64,000 bases of DNA from Flaccisagitta enflata (Eukaryota; Chaetognatha; Sagittoidea; Aphragmophora), in NCBI GenBank assembly GCA_965153355.1, contig OZ231126.1, positions 9,672,001 through 9,736,000 on the forward strand, in the 5' to 3' direction. This document shows, in pieces, positions 22,822 to 33,119 of this stretch. Within the stretch, counting starts at the first letter, position 1. Each line of letters opens with the position of its first letter. Under the pieces are notes generated by a model that worked only from the letters and a program-made list of their open reading frames with translations, was not told the DNA's origin and did no database searches. The position numbers and the translations under genes are program-made.

Positions 22822-24101
22822 TGCTTCTGTTATTCTAGTCCCTGTTCGAGATGATTTGCTAACTGATGAATGGGGAAGTCAACCTAGCCTTTTGTTTGCT
22901 ACTTTATTTAATGACCTATGTTTCCGCCTATAACGATGTATGGCGACCGGAAAGCATTGTGTACCTCTGTGATCAGTTATTATTGCATTGTTAACATGTT
23001 TTGTTATCGCTTGTGACGATGTATAGCGATTCTTTGACATTGCACCACTCGAATATGATCATGTTCCTTACCCCCCCCCTAACGGATAATGATGTGTCCC
23101 GTTACTGGGGAAGTTGTCTCATGTACCAAATGTAATACAACTACCTTCAGCTGTGATAAAATGGCATTAGTTAATGGACGAATTTGCGCAAATTTGGATT
23201 AGATAAATTGGTCTTAGTATAGAAAGATGTCCTGAATGAGTTAGACCTAAAAAGGAAGAAATCAATAGAAAGAAATAAAAAGTGGAAAACGTGGGCAGAA
23301 AACAAAAATAAAGAGAAACGAAACCATTATGCTATGATCATGATAATCCATGCTTTTCTGCTTTACCCTCTGAAGGTGATCGATCTTAGCTCAAATGCTG
23401 CTCTGAAAGATGTCAACAGCTCAGCTGGATCAAATCACGAAGCAAGTTGGAATTCTGCACTTACCTTGACGTCGGAAAGGTATGTCTGGTACTTACGTGT
23501 ATTGCTATGGTGGATATAATGGCAGAATTGATTTATCATGAATGTGTGAATGAATTTTGATGGCCAGCGATTGAAGTGAGAATGGATGGATTGATTCTCA
23601 TAATAATCTAACATTAGTGTACACATATAAATCACACATTCCTAACCATACAATAGGAAGAATTCGCGATTTGACTGGCCCTGGAAGACACATTATCAAT
23701 TACGGGTGGTTACCAAGATTCGATCAAGAACCAGAAGAAGCAGACTCACGCGAAACACTAATTTTGTCATTCAGTCAGAAAAATAAAAAGGATATGACGA
23801 TGTAGTCCTTTTTTTCAGTGGGACTATTGAATAAGTGTTTCTACCTCATATATTTTGTGTCTCAACAAATCTGGTTGTAACAGAGTAAATGAAAAAGAAA
23901 GGTGACGATGTACTTTCTTATTTTCCTAGCAACTGCCACGTTTAAAAAGAGTTATGTTAATCTCAGCTTTGATCATGATCTAAATTGTTTTCTCCCATGC
24001 TTTATCGTTTATTTGCTACTTGATCGTGAATGAAATTAAAAGTAAATTGAAATTTGTTAAAACCATTTCCACAATTTCAGGAGTATCGGATATAATCAAC
24101 C
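22822..24101 (+). other. pol-to-ORF spacer of the retrotransposon with splice acceptor
   Basis: AT-rich, with no long frame. The acceptor ACAATTTCAG ends at 24080, 21 bases before the ATG at 24102, which suggests that the following ORF is expressed from a spliced RNA as env is in retroviruses. Confidence 0.5.
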
Positions 24102-27100
24102 ATGTCGGTCTTTAAGGGCCTGACACCCGCACAGTCGTCGTCACAACCAGTAGGGAGAGGGATTCCCGCTGGAATGGAGACAGAGTTACAAAATATCCAC
24201 ACCATCTATTGTGACTTTGAATTCAAAGACCCCGAGTTGACCCCAGGATTCCCACCCTTGGAAACCGACCTGAAAGAGTTGGGTCCTTTAAACACTCGTG
24301 ATGGCGGCTATTCAGAGTTGGCAAATGATCGCCGCATAGACGATTTTTTCCACAACCTCGAAATGGACAGGTTTAAGTGTTTTACCCTTCCAAGAAACAG
24401 GATCACTTACGTTGATAACTACGACAAAATGCGCGAGGTTTGTAGGAAGACGCTAGACGCCATGGACCGTAACGGCGCGAAGGATTTCCTTCTTGGCATT
24501 GACCAGGAGAAAGAAGGAGCAACCATCCAAACATCCATCGAGATATGCGACGCTGACGGTAAGGTAGAATTCGAGAGTCATGTGGTCTACCAAATGAGGT
24601 CGGCCAACCCGCGATTGCGGAGCCTCGCCAAATGTGGTCCTCTTGTGGAGCTCATCCGTCTAGTTACCGACAAACGTGTGATGTTGACGAGCGTAGGAAT
24701 GCGCAAAGACGGAGAGGAAATTTACAAGGCTCTTGGGATTTCGGATGATAAGCTGAAGGAGATGCGCTACATTGAGATGCAGCAGCTCTACACATTTTGT
24801 TTCAATTTGTTATGGGGACCACGTGATGCGCGTAGGTATTTGATTGCCAACCACTCCAAAGATAAGTACGTGAAACAACATTGGAGTTACCTTGGCAACG
24901 TAGGTCTCAAAACCATCGTCAAGCTCGCGTTTCCTGGTTGGACGATGGCCAAACGTCTCATCTGGCGCGACGGTTTTAACAACTTTGACCTCAAATACGG
25001 TCCTCTAAGTTACCCCCTTTTGCAATATGGGGCCCTCGATCCATACTTGCAACGTCGTGCCACAAAGCAATTAGCGGAAGAAATCATGGGAATTCCCGTC
25101 CAGTATTTTGTGCGCGGTTATGGTGATAATCAGTGGGAATTGGAATGTGATAACCTCACCGACATCCTGGAGGTCCTGGCTGGGAGCAAAGATGTGCCCC
25201 AGTTACAGCCTCAGGACGAACAAATTGGGAAAAACATCGAGAGATTCCGCGCATCCACTTTCTCGATCCATTTTGTAAACAACCAATTCCAGATTAGGTT
25301 TGATCGCACGAAAAAGGAATTGCTTAAAGCAAAGTCGAAAAAGCACCATCTTGATAAGCGGTATCGCCAAGTATGGATTGATCCTTCTCAGGAAGTGTTG
25401 GCGTCGCGTCCATTAAGAGCCAAAATTGTTGTGTTGTTAGAATCGGGCTCCGTTCGAAAACCGGTGTACGGTCCCAAAGCCGTTGTTGTACACGACGATG
25501 GCGAAGAACAACAGCCTATCTTGGAGAAGGAAAATCCAGGATCGAACGATTTGGACTGGTCGGGCCTGAATCAGGAACAACCGGTGACTCTCGGCATGGA
25601 GGACATCAGCTCGACCGATGACGACGACAGCGACGACAAAGAAGGAATCGGCGATGACAAAGGTGAGGAAAATTTCAGTGACACGAGGGTTGTGGAAAGT
25701 AAAAATAAGAGTCCTCTTATAATCAGGGTTTGCAATGATACCATTATGAACGATGTCTATGGTGATGATACTCTGTTTGTTGATACTAACCCACCTACTG
25801 CTTCATCCTCTACTTCATCTTATGTCACTGCCTACTCCCCATCGCATCCTACCGCATCACCACCGCGTATGGTAGAAAAGCAACAAACGCCTCAACCTTC
25901 TCCCGTTTCTCACAAAAATCCGCCACCGCCGCCGCCTCCGCCGACTGTTCCAGAGGAGATGATTCAAGGACCGGTCCAGGGTTTCCGGCCGGTCTCAGGT
26001 TTTAGGAAAACGATTGTTGATAATCTGGTTGCTAGTGACGACGCCTCTATGCAAGAAAAACTAACGGCGTTAGTGTCTAGTAATGTCGAGGGAATGATCG
26101 AAGATACGATGTCGGTGATTGCGGGTTACGCGGAAAAAGTGTCCACTGTGGAAAAGCGCCAAAGGTTGCTCAAATTATGCAAAGGGCTGTTTCATGACAG
26201 AGATGCGAAAGAGAAGTTTGTTATGAGAGCGATCACCTCAAATGTTTTTAGAAGAGGCCGCATCAACATGGCAAATGCCATGAATCACAACGGCGGTTCT
26301 CCGTTCATCATTGTTGACGCCTTATTCTCGTGTTCCAACGACAAAGCAATTAAGAGAATTACCGACAAGTATGATTCGCGTGATATCGTCGGGGTTCTTG
26401 GTTTTATCGCCTCCAACTACAAGGAACCGGAAGAGATTCTTGCTAAATTGCGTCAGGAAAGTTGTTTCCAGCCGTGTGATGTCGTTAACAACACGCGATT
26501 CTGGGACCCCGTGAAACTTCGTCGTCTGATCGCCCTTGTTTGCCGCGTTCTGAGAATTGAACCGCCAGAAGATACGCGTCCTCTTTACATCGACGTCACA
26601 ATAGATGCGAGTATCCGTCAGTTCTTGAGCGGAAATTTGGAAGTGAGGGATTTCATTCCCATTTGCAAAAATGTTGTTGGCCACTCAGTAGGAAATTGGG
26701 ATTTGGTGCTCAGCCTCGTGCGCCGCAGCAGTGATGCACTAGCGGCCGCTGTTGCACCTTATGCCCAAAAAGAAGCTGAACCACTGGGCTATGATTTTGT
26801 ACCATCTTGTGCTTCGCCTTACAACACCAACCTCCACTCTCTTCCGCACTGCGAGGGTGATGTTGTGAATTCGACGGAAGAGGTGAAGAAGTTTGAGTCG
26901 TGTTTGCGCGACACAAATGTGTACGCTGTCGACGTGTTCGAGACAACGGACGTGGAGGACATTAGAGCGACAGTCGGACTCTGCACATTTGTCTTTAAGA
27001 ATGGAATCTTTTTCATGATGCCGCGATTGTACCCGGAACCGTTTGCCGCTGTGAAAGAAGCGCTCAGGAAAGATCGCCACCGCGTAATCAATTTGAAGTG

Positions 27101-27347
27101 GGAATTTGACGGCATCGCGTTTCGTAGGACTTTCGATTTTGAGCCTAAAGACGTCATCGACGTATGGACGATCGCGGAGAGACTGAACATTTCTAGGAAA
27201 TTCGATGTAATTTGCGAACGAGTCACGGTGGACCGTTCTGCCGTCGGGCATCGTTTTGTTCTGACTTTGCGCGTCCGTCAAAGAATGTCCTTGATCACAA
27301 AGCAGCCAGAACGTGTGTCGGATTTGTCTTTGGTATTGAGGAGATGA
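24102..27347 (+). CDS. retrotransposon-borne DEDDy 3'-5' exonuclease-like protein
   Basis: 1,081 codons from ATG 24102 occupy the env position. Residues about 125-330 carry the pattern of RNase D/WRN/Mut-7 exonucleases: GIDQEKEG (D134, E136) before a beta-rich stretch; VGMRKDGEEIYKALGI (D203) after LVELIRLVTDKR; then LKTIVKLAFPG and LLQYGALDPYLQRR, giving Y309-x3-D313 as in the DEDDy class. A Pro/Ser/Asp-rich linker (about 470-620) follows, then a helical region (about 640-900). A second partial exonuclease-like stretch lies at about 935-1020 (YAVDVFETTDVEDIRATVGL and LKWEFDGIAF). A helical region ahead of a weak exonuclease recalls EXD3/Mut-7. I see no signal peptide or membrane segment, so it is not a normal envelope protein. 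The DEDDy call is mine by eye and needs profile or structure support; the ORF itself is certain. Confidence 0.6.
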   Translation: MSVFKGLTPAQSSSQPVGRGIPAGMETELQNIHTIYCDFEFKDPELTPGFPPLETDLKELGPLNTRDGGYSELANDRRIDDFFHNLEMDRFKCFTLPRNRITYVDNYDKMREVCRKTLDAMDRNGAKDFLLGIDQEKEGATIQTSIEICDADGKVEFESHVVYQMRSANPRLRSLAKCGPLVELIRLVTDKRVMLTSVGMRKDGEEIYKALGISDDKLKEMRYIEMQQLYTFCFNLLWGPRDARRYLIANHSKDKYVKQHWSYLGNVGLKTIVKLAFPGWTMAKRLIWRDGFNNFDLKYGPLSYPLLQYGALDPYLQRRATKQLAEEIMGIPVQYFVRGYGDNQWELECDNLTDILEVLAGSKDVPQLQPQDEQIGKNIERFRASTFSIHFVNNQFQIRFDRTKKELLKAKSKKHHLDKRYRQVWIDPSQEVLASRPLRAKIVVLLESGSVRKPVYGPKAVVVHDDGEEQQPILEKENPGSNDLDWSGLNQEQPVTLGMEDISSTDDDDSDDKEGIGDDKGEENFSDTRVVESKNKSPLIIRVCNDTIMNDVYGDDTLFVDTNPPTASSSTSSYVTAYSPSHPTASPPRMVEKQQTPQPSPVSHKNPPPPPPPPTVPEEMIQGPVQGFRPVSGFRKTIVDNLVASDDASMQEKLTALVSSNVEGMIEDTMSVIAGYAEKVSTVEKRQRLLKLCKGLFHDRDAKEKFVMRAITSNVFRRGRINMANAMNHNGGSPFIIVDALFSCSNDKAIKRITDKYDSRDIVGVLGFIASNYKEPEEILAKLRQESCFQPCDVVNNTRFWDPVKLRRLIALVCRVLRIEPPEDTRPLYIDVTIDASIRQFLSGNLEVRDFIPICKNVVGHSVGNWDLVLSLVRRSSDALAAAVAPYAQKEAEPLGYDFVPSCASPYNTNLHSLPHCEGDVVNSTEEVKKFESCLRDTNVYAVDVFETTDVEDIRATVGLCTFVFKNGIFFMMPRLYPEPFAAVKEALRKDRHRVINLKWEFDGIAFRRTFDFEPKDVIDVWTIAERLNISRKFDVICERVTVDRSAVGHRFVLTLRVRQRMSLITKQPERVSDLSLVLRR

Positions 27348-27715
27348 AGATAGATGAAAGGCTTGAGTATCCGGTCGAAAGGCATGCCAAGGATCTGGCG
27401 CCTTCACATTCAGACCAACAACGTGACTCTCCTCCGAGAAAGAAAGATAGGAAGGAGAAAAGGTCTGAATCACGTCGTCATGGCGATGCAGACGACGAGC
27501 GCCGCCGTTTGCGCAGACTGGAACGAGAAGAGGAAAGAGAAAGAAAATACGGGAGTGAACGCTTGAAAGAGAGGAGAAGCAGGAAGGAGAAGGAAAAGGA
27601 GGAGAAAGAGAGGGGTCGAGAAGACTCCAAGACCCGCAAAAGACGCGAGGCGTGGGAAAGAGACAGAGCAAGAGATGAGTCTATGGAACGACGCGGTTGG
27701 CGTTGCGATTATTAA
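27344..27715 (+). CDS. small highly charged ORF overlapping the exonuclease-like ORF (ATGA)
   Basis: ATG 27344-27346 overlaps the preceding stop TGA (27345-27347) as ATGA, the layout used for termination-reinitiation. The 123-residue product is dominated by Arg, Lys, Glu and Asp (RRLRRLEREEERERKYG) and would form a long charged helix or bind nucleic acid. It ends with GWRCDY. I recognise no family. Low complexity warns that it may be non-functional, but the frame, the overlap and the absence of stops argue for a gene. Confidence 0.55.
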   Translation: MKIDERLEYPVERHAKDLAPSHSDQQRDSPPRKKDRKEKRSESRRHGDADDERRRLRRLEREEERERKYGSERLKERRSRKEKEKEEKERGREDSKTRKRREAWERDRARDESMERRGWRCDY

Positions 27716-28556
27716 CTTTTTTTTTCTAACATTGCTAAATTTCATTTGTAAACTCGACATGATGTATGACATTCATTCTCTTTTTCTCTAACTCTTCCTC
27801 ATGCCTATGCTCGCCATGTCAGTAGACTGGATCGGGCCCTTTATTTTATCATGAATGTCATATCATCTTGTGTTTTTTTCGTAACTCTCGCATTTTTAAT
27901 CACTTCGCCACTTTACTCTTGTACTTTTTCGTGATTCCTGGTTTCCTCCTAAACATCGCTCAAGTTATTTTTTTTTTCTTCTTTCCGTTCTATTCTCGTC
28001 GCATTTTCTCACCTTACTCGTCACATATCTTTTCATACCAAAGTATTGATCCTCGATTTGTGTTGTTTGTTTTTGTTAATGTTTTTTTTTCCGCTTTAAA
28101 TATCCGTGTTTAGTTGATTTTCCCTATGCCCGTCATGCCTGTATGCACACAGGTACTGGGCTAGCCTACTCGCGTGATTTAATTTTTTTTTCTTGTTATT
28201 GTTGTTTGTTTGTTGTTCTTCCTTACATCGCCGACAATTTGAATTTTGTTGTTTACCTTTACAACGCCGACGGTGAGTTGACATTACGCGAAAGAGTATT
28301 TACGATCGTGATCGGAATTACGGGTTTCTTGAGTCTACGAAAGTGATATTTTTGTTATTTCCATCGACGTTACGGCTGTGATTTTGAAGCATTTAGTCTC
28401 ATTTTACGATTTGTTAACACTTTACGATTTTTGGTCAATGTTTTTTTTCTTCCAGACGAATATGTCCTCTTACTGCTTCCTGTGACTTGTTACTGCTCCC
28501 TTTTTCTTGTTTCGCTTGAGTTCCGTCGGGACGCCTTGAACAAGCGAGGGGAAGTA
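27716..28556 (+). other. retrotransposon 3' untranslated region and polypurine tract
   Basis: T-rich, no gene seen. AGCGAGGGGAAG immediately before the 3' LTR (28544-28555) is the expected plus-strand primer tract. Confidence 0.7.
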
Positions 28557-29040
28557 TGTAAGAGAGGGATTTCTGATGGACATTGACAATCGATATTAAG
28601 TCTCAAAGATATATGCGTGTGGTGTATACTTTCATTATTGATGATGTTATCATTCATTCTATTAAACATTGAGTGTTATTAATTGATTACCGATTGAATA
28701 TCAATTGTTATTGATTACCCATCTGTCTCTCTTTCCATTCAGACAGATTCGGGGTCTCTGAAGGAGTGATATTCAATCGGGCCGCCTCTTATACATACTA
28801 CATCATATTCCATTTGACAGTCAGATAGCAATGAGTCCATTATCATCTATCATCGATCGCGAACATTATCAATTTGTAAAGACTCCTTGAATACGATAAA
28901 CATTGTGTATAGACTTCATGGAAACAATCGTTCACTGGAACAATCTCTGAACCTGATGCATTTGGACAATTATCCATTACACCTCATCTATGTGAGTAGG
29001 AGAGCATCGCAATAAGCACGGGGTGATATGCCGGCTTATA
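28557..29040 (+). repeat. 3' LTR
   Basis: 484 bp, TGTAAG...CTTATA; three substitutions relative to the 5' LTR. Followed by the target duplication ATAG (29041-29044). Confidence 0.96.
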
Positions 29041-29195
29041 ATAGTCCTCGACGTAAACTGATCGTCGAGGACAAAAAATTATCGAGATGAAGGAAGGTAG
29101 CTAGAGGAAGGAACTGAAGCAACAAGAACTGAAGCAAACGAGTGAATCACCGAGCCAGCAAGGTAACTAACACTCGAATCAAGCCATCGACTCAC

Positions 29196-29996
29196 CAGAG
29201 ACATTTCTCCGTGGACATCCGTTTTGACGACGACGATATGAATCGGATCCTGCATGACGAGCAGTTTGGACGCCGTCGCCATTCGCGCGTCCACCACATC
29301 CGCTTCGTCATGAAGCTGCAGCAAGAAGCCTTCCTTGAGATCCGGTTCGCAGGCGCAACTCGCTGGTCGAGACCGGAAGCGCTGACCGCGGAAGAAGACG
29401 TCTAAAGTCAATGTGGAAGTGGCGTTGTTGTTGACGTTGTCATTTTCCGTGCCGACGCCGCCAATATCGCCGTTGGAATCATTCATGTATTCGATGAAAG
29501 CGCGTCCGCCCAGAAACTGCAAATACAAATGTCTTTTCTTCGGGTCGATTCTCGTTTTTGTTGGGACGCCGGAAACGCCAGATGAAACAGCGCCTAAGCG
29601 AGAGCGTTCCTCTTCTTCCGCTTGGACGCCGAGGACGCGTGGCGCCGAGAAAGACGAAACCGGAAGTGGCGCCGATTCATCCGTAGCCGACGCGAAATGG
29701 GACGCCGTTGAGTTTTTCACGTTAGAATCAAATCCTAAATCTACAAGTATCTTGTCCAATATTCCCTTTTCCTTGACGAGTGATAAAAGACGAGTTTCGT
29801 CGATTAGTTCATCAGCGACATCGCCGCTGCCGCTGCCGCCTCCTCCTCCTCCTCCCACCATCGTGGTTTCAAGTGAGTCTTTCAAAGTTGAATGCAAATC
29901 CATTTTGCGGATGTGATCGTGGATAATTTGCTTCATTTCCACCAGTTTTTCAGGCGGCAGCGCCTTGCCGCTTCCCAAGTAGTTTGTTAGCGCCAT
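29196..29996 (-). CDS. CEP76: CEP76 exon 1 (N-terminal C2-type region)
   Basis: ATG 29996 to a donor (CTG|GTGAGT) at 29196: 267 codons, phase 0, joining exon 2 at 10568. It matches the CEP76 N-terminus: LPPEKLVEMKQIIHDHIRKM, then DLHSTLKDSL; KGILDKILVDLGFDSN; RHLYLQFLGGRAFIEYM; RGQRFRSRPASCACEPDL; KEGFLLQLH; and DPIHIVVVKTDVHGE. A poly-Gly stretch at residues about 47-56 (GGT/GCC-rich DNA) and an acidic/Ser-rich linker are lineage additions. The ATG lies only about 226 bp downstream of the stop of the F-box copy 1 pseudogene. Confidence 0.93.
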
Positions 29997-30473
29997 TTCT
30001 CGACCAGGGTCGAGTCTAAGGACGCCGATGTTAAGGGGGGAGATGGATAGGATCTGATAAAACGATAAACACCGCTAATCTAAATCAAATTTTTGGTCTT
30101 ACACGGCCAACATTGGCCAATAAAAAAAACGTTGTAAAAAGCGTGTAAACGAGTAAAAAAGCCAAAGTTAAGATTTAAAATTCAGAGGCGAAAACGCCAA
30201 TTTGCATCAACGTCGGGCGGCCTTATCTGTAAAAGCAATGCAGTTCACCCATTCCGCATCTCAGGGCAATGAATATCGGAGCATAATGCTTGGGATGCTG
30301 AACATCGTCGTTGAAACCGTAGATTTCAAGGCGTTCTAATTGAGTCAACTCGCGCTTGCAGCGGATGCTGAACGGTGGAAGCAACATGTCTTCCTCATCG
30401 CATTCCCCATTCGGTGCTGTTTTCGAATTCGGTGATGTCTTTTGTTTTACTGACTTTCTAAGCGGGTTTTTAT

Positions 30474-30545
30474 TTAGGGTTAGGGGTAGGGTTAGGGTTA
30501 AGGTTGGGGATGGGGGTTGGTTTTAGGGTTAGGGTTAGGGTCAGA
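30474..30545 (+). repeat. short (TTAGGG)n-like interstitial tract
   Basis: Degenerate TTAGGG/GGGTTA units, for example GGGTTAGGGTTAAGG and TTAGGGTTAGGGTTAGGGTC, within F-box copy 1. It may be a repair scar or chance simple repeat. Confidence 0.75.
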
Positions 30546-30703
30546 GCTATCGTTAGGGCAAGGTGAGAGCTGTGTTAGATACATTTCAACCCGAATCTAC
30601 TCGAATTAAAGCTTCGCCCAAACGGGGAAACCTGATAAAAACAAAAGATCAGTATCGTCTTCGAAATTTTTTCCCATCATTCAACTTGGCGAAAACCTCT
30701 AAG

Positions 30704-31450
30704 CAGAGGTGCCGATTCTGCAAAGCTGCCACGTAGCAAGAAAAATTGAGCCTAAGCTGCCGCACTTACGGCACAAGGCTAAGGGCTATGGTTTTCACAC
30801 TACAGACAAAAGTGAAATACAAGAAGTTAACCCCCCAAAAACTGTAGCACCCCCCCTACAGCTACAACCGCTGAATGAAGATTTGCATGTGAGATGGAGA
30901 ATAGAAGCTTATATCAATACAATTAGCCTCATCAGAGCGATTTTGGAATCTCATTCCCAGTAAAGAGTTACAGCTTAAAAACTAACTAAAATTAACACTT
31001 TTTGAATTATGCTAAAAATGCAATTTTTTACTAGTTTTTTAGCTATAACTTTTTACTGGGAATGAAATTCCAAAATCGCTCTGATGAGGCTAATTGTATT
31101 AATGTAAGCTTCCATTCCCCATCTTATACGTCTTTCTTCAATCTGCGGTTGAGGCTGTAGGGGGGGGTGCTTCAGTTTTTGGGGGGTTAACTTCTTGTAT
31201 TTCACTGTACTTTTTGTCACCCCCCACTTCCATACTACCAGATGTTGTGCTTGTTCCTATGTCATCTAAATAAGATCACTTTGACCATGACGCTAAATTT
31301 TAGCAAGAAACCGCTATTTTCCTTTCTTCCTTTTTTTTCTTTTTTTCTTTCTTTCTCTACCTTTTTTCTGTCTTCCACTTGGCCTGCCGCACTTAGGTGC
31401 TTGCCTGCCGCGTAGCATTGCTACCATGCTACACAGAATCGGCACGTCTG
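30704..31450. mobile_element. hAT-like palindromic MITE with 8-bp target duplication
   Basis: Ends CAGAGGTGCCGATTCTG and CAGAATCGGCACGTCTG (inverted, one mismatch) with the hAT-type CAG...CTG termini. CCTCTAAG flanks both sides (30696-30703, 31451-31458). Most of the interior is palindromic around about 30990-31005. It interrupts the F-box copy 1 coding sequence after TYLE. Confidence 0.92.
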
Positions 31451-33119
31451 CCTCTAAGTACGTGATTGGGTCGCGATACCTATCGTATAAACTCGCCTTA
31501 TTCGAGTAATCGCGAAAATAGGACGAAAAATCGTCTTCGATCATCGGCAAATCGACCGATTCAGGATCAGGCATCTCATCTTCAAAGAGACGGAAACTGA
31601 AGATGCATTCCCTCAACTGTTTCCATCCAAAAAGAGCGGACACATCTGTCTCCCAATAAGCGTAAGAGCCAGAACGAATGCATTCTGCGATAAAACGTGG
31701 ACCGAATAAATCATCGGTTCGGTACTCAATCGACTTGAAAACTTCGATGAGTGGCAGTAGAGGGACTAGTTCCGCAAATCCGATCTTTTCAAGGAGGCGA
31801 GACCACACGATCAGGCTCGTGATGTTACGTAACGGAGTAAAAGCCGATTCCAGGAGCGAGTGCGACTCAAACGGCGAGTGAAAGCCGGTGACAGACACGC
31901 TTTGTAGCTGCCATGTTGTTGGAATCTGGCTTAAATAGCCGCTGAAGTAGGATTCATCAACCACAGCCAATTCGTAAGAGAACAAGGTTAGATGAGAGAC
32001 TTGATCCCAAAGCTGCATGACTTCAGGTAACCTGTCGGCGCAGTAAGGTCGAGAGGTGATGGAGATAGTCAAAGACTCAAGCTTCTGTTTGATTACGCCG
32101 TCAAGATTCAAAGCTTCATCGACCTCATTGTTGAAAAAATCTGAACAGTAATTGGGTCCGCGACGGAATTTTTTGCGAAAAATAAGAATTTTAATTAAAC
32201 GTTGGCGTAAAAGACAACAGATGTATGAAAAAATATAACTAACTTTTTGCATGAATGTCTTACTTTTTGAAAAATCTTTAAATTGTTGACACGGTATTGC
32301 GATAGATCAAACATATATTGACTAATGGCAGATTCGGTTTAAAATATGTGGCAATAAAAAAACTTACCAGTAAATTTTCAAAAAATACATTCAATAACAT
32401 GACAGGCAATTTTTTGACGTTGAAGGTATAAGACTTACCTTGTAATATAGATATGCAGTGAACTAAATACCCACACAATCGAGTGATATCCACAAGCATG
32501 GAGGTGGTTTGAAGATGCAGCCCATGAGTAAAGCAACTTGTTGATCATCAGAAGCATGGTAAAAGACCTCACATGAAATGAAGTAACATTTTGAGATAAT
32601 CAATTTTTGAATAAACAATAGCCAGCAGGTTGATTGCTGGATATTCAATGGGGATATTTTACACTGACAAAGAAATAATCTAGCAGGGTAACATATTGAC
32701 TACAAGGGCAAGATAAATTTAGCACTTCTAACCTTGGATGCTTACTTGAACTATGAGCATGTTATGAGGAGTGATAAGGTCGGTGTCACCAAGGAGAGAT
32801 GGTACCTGATATAAAAGAATGAATGTTTAGAAATAATTACAAATTATAAAACCAATCTGCTCAAACCTACAAAACAAGGTTTTACACAAAAATATATTGG
32901 CCTTTAAAAGAAAACCATAGCTATTATGTATTTACCTCAAGGAAAGGTCCACAATATAGGGGTCTATTATATAACCACAGGACAAGCATCTTGATAAACT
33001 CCATAAGTTGTTGAGGTTGATAAGAGGAAGTTGACGCAAGCAGATAAGGAATAAGAATGAAACAGAGCATGTGGGCAAAGATAGAAGGGAGAAAAGATGA
33101 CTTGAAAGAAAATGTGGGT

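Larger units (their letters stand above)
12291..29040 (+). mobile_element. 16.75-kb Ty3/gypsy-type LTR retrotransposon with extra ORFs
   Basis: Two 484-bp LTRs (12291-12774, 28557-29040) bracket, in order: a leader with splice donors; an interrupted 5' ORF (13468-15797); Gag (16046-17527); an acidic frame (to 17862); Pol (17863-22821); a 1.28-kb spacer with a splice acceptor; an exonuclease-like ORF (24102-27347); a basic ORF (27344-27715); and a polypurine tract. ATAG flanks both sides as the target duplication. The intact paralogous site at about 55778 reads straight through TATAGTCCTCGAC, confirming the insertion point. The PR-RT-RH-IN order and motifs place it in Ty3/gypsy (Metaviridae). 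It inserted antisense in CEP76 intron 1. The LTRs differ at 3 sites in 484, so it is young; apart from the palindrome in the 5' ORF, the frames look open. Confidence 0.95.
10674..29072. mobile_element. HINE/Helentron-like non-autonomous element, copy A (interrupted by younger insertions)
   Basis: It starts near GCTTAAAAACAACA, followed by GTCCTCGAC (10688-10696), and ends with an 11-bp-stem hairpin opened by GTCCTCGACG whose right half ends GTCGAGGAC at 29072. Both ends abut A runs. The interior has an 18-bp minisatellite and two AT-rich copies of a roughly 175-bp unit. Copy B at 54663-55809 is nearly identical and uninterrupted, which shows exactly where copy A was split. Removing the LTR element (12291-29044) and the element at 10855-11524 leaves about 1 kb. 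There is no coding capacity. Confidence 0.75.

Noticed and set aside
24102-27347. Envelope glycoprotein, given the position after pol
   Set aside because: No signal peptide, transmembrane segment, furin site or Cys pattern; the exonuclease-like motifs fit better.
31314-31450. Lys/Arg-rich C-terminus of the F-box copy 1 fragment
   Set aside because: Translated from the hAT-like palindrome, past the true coding sequence.
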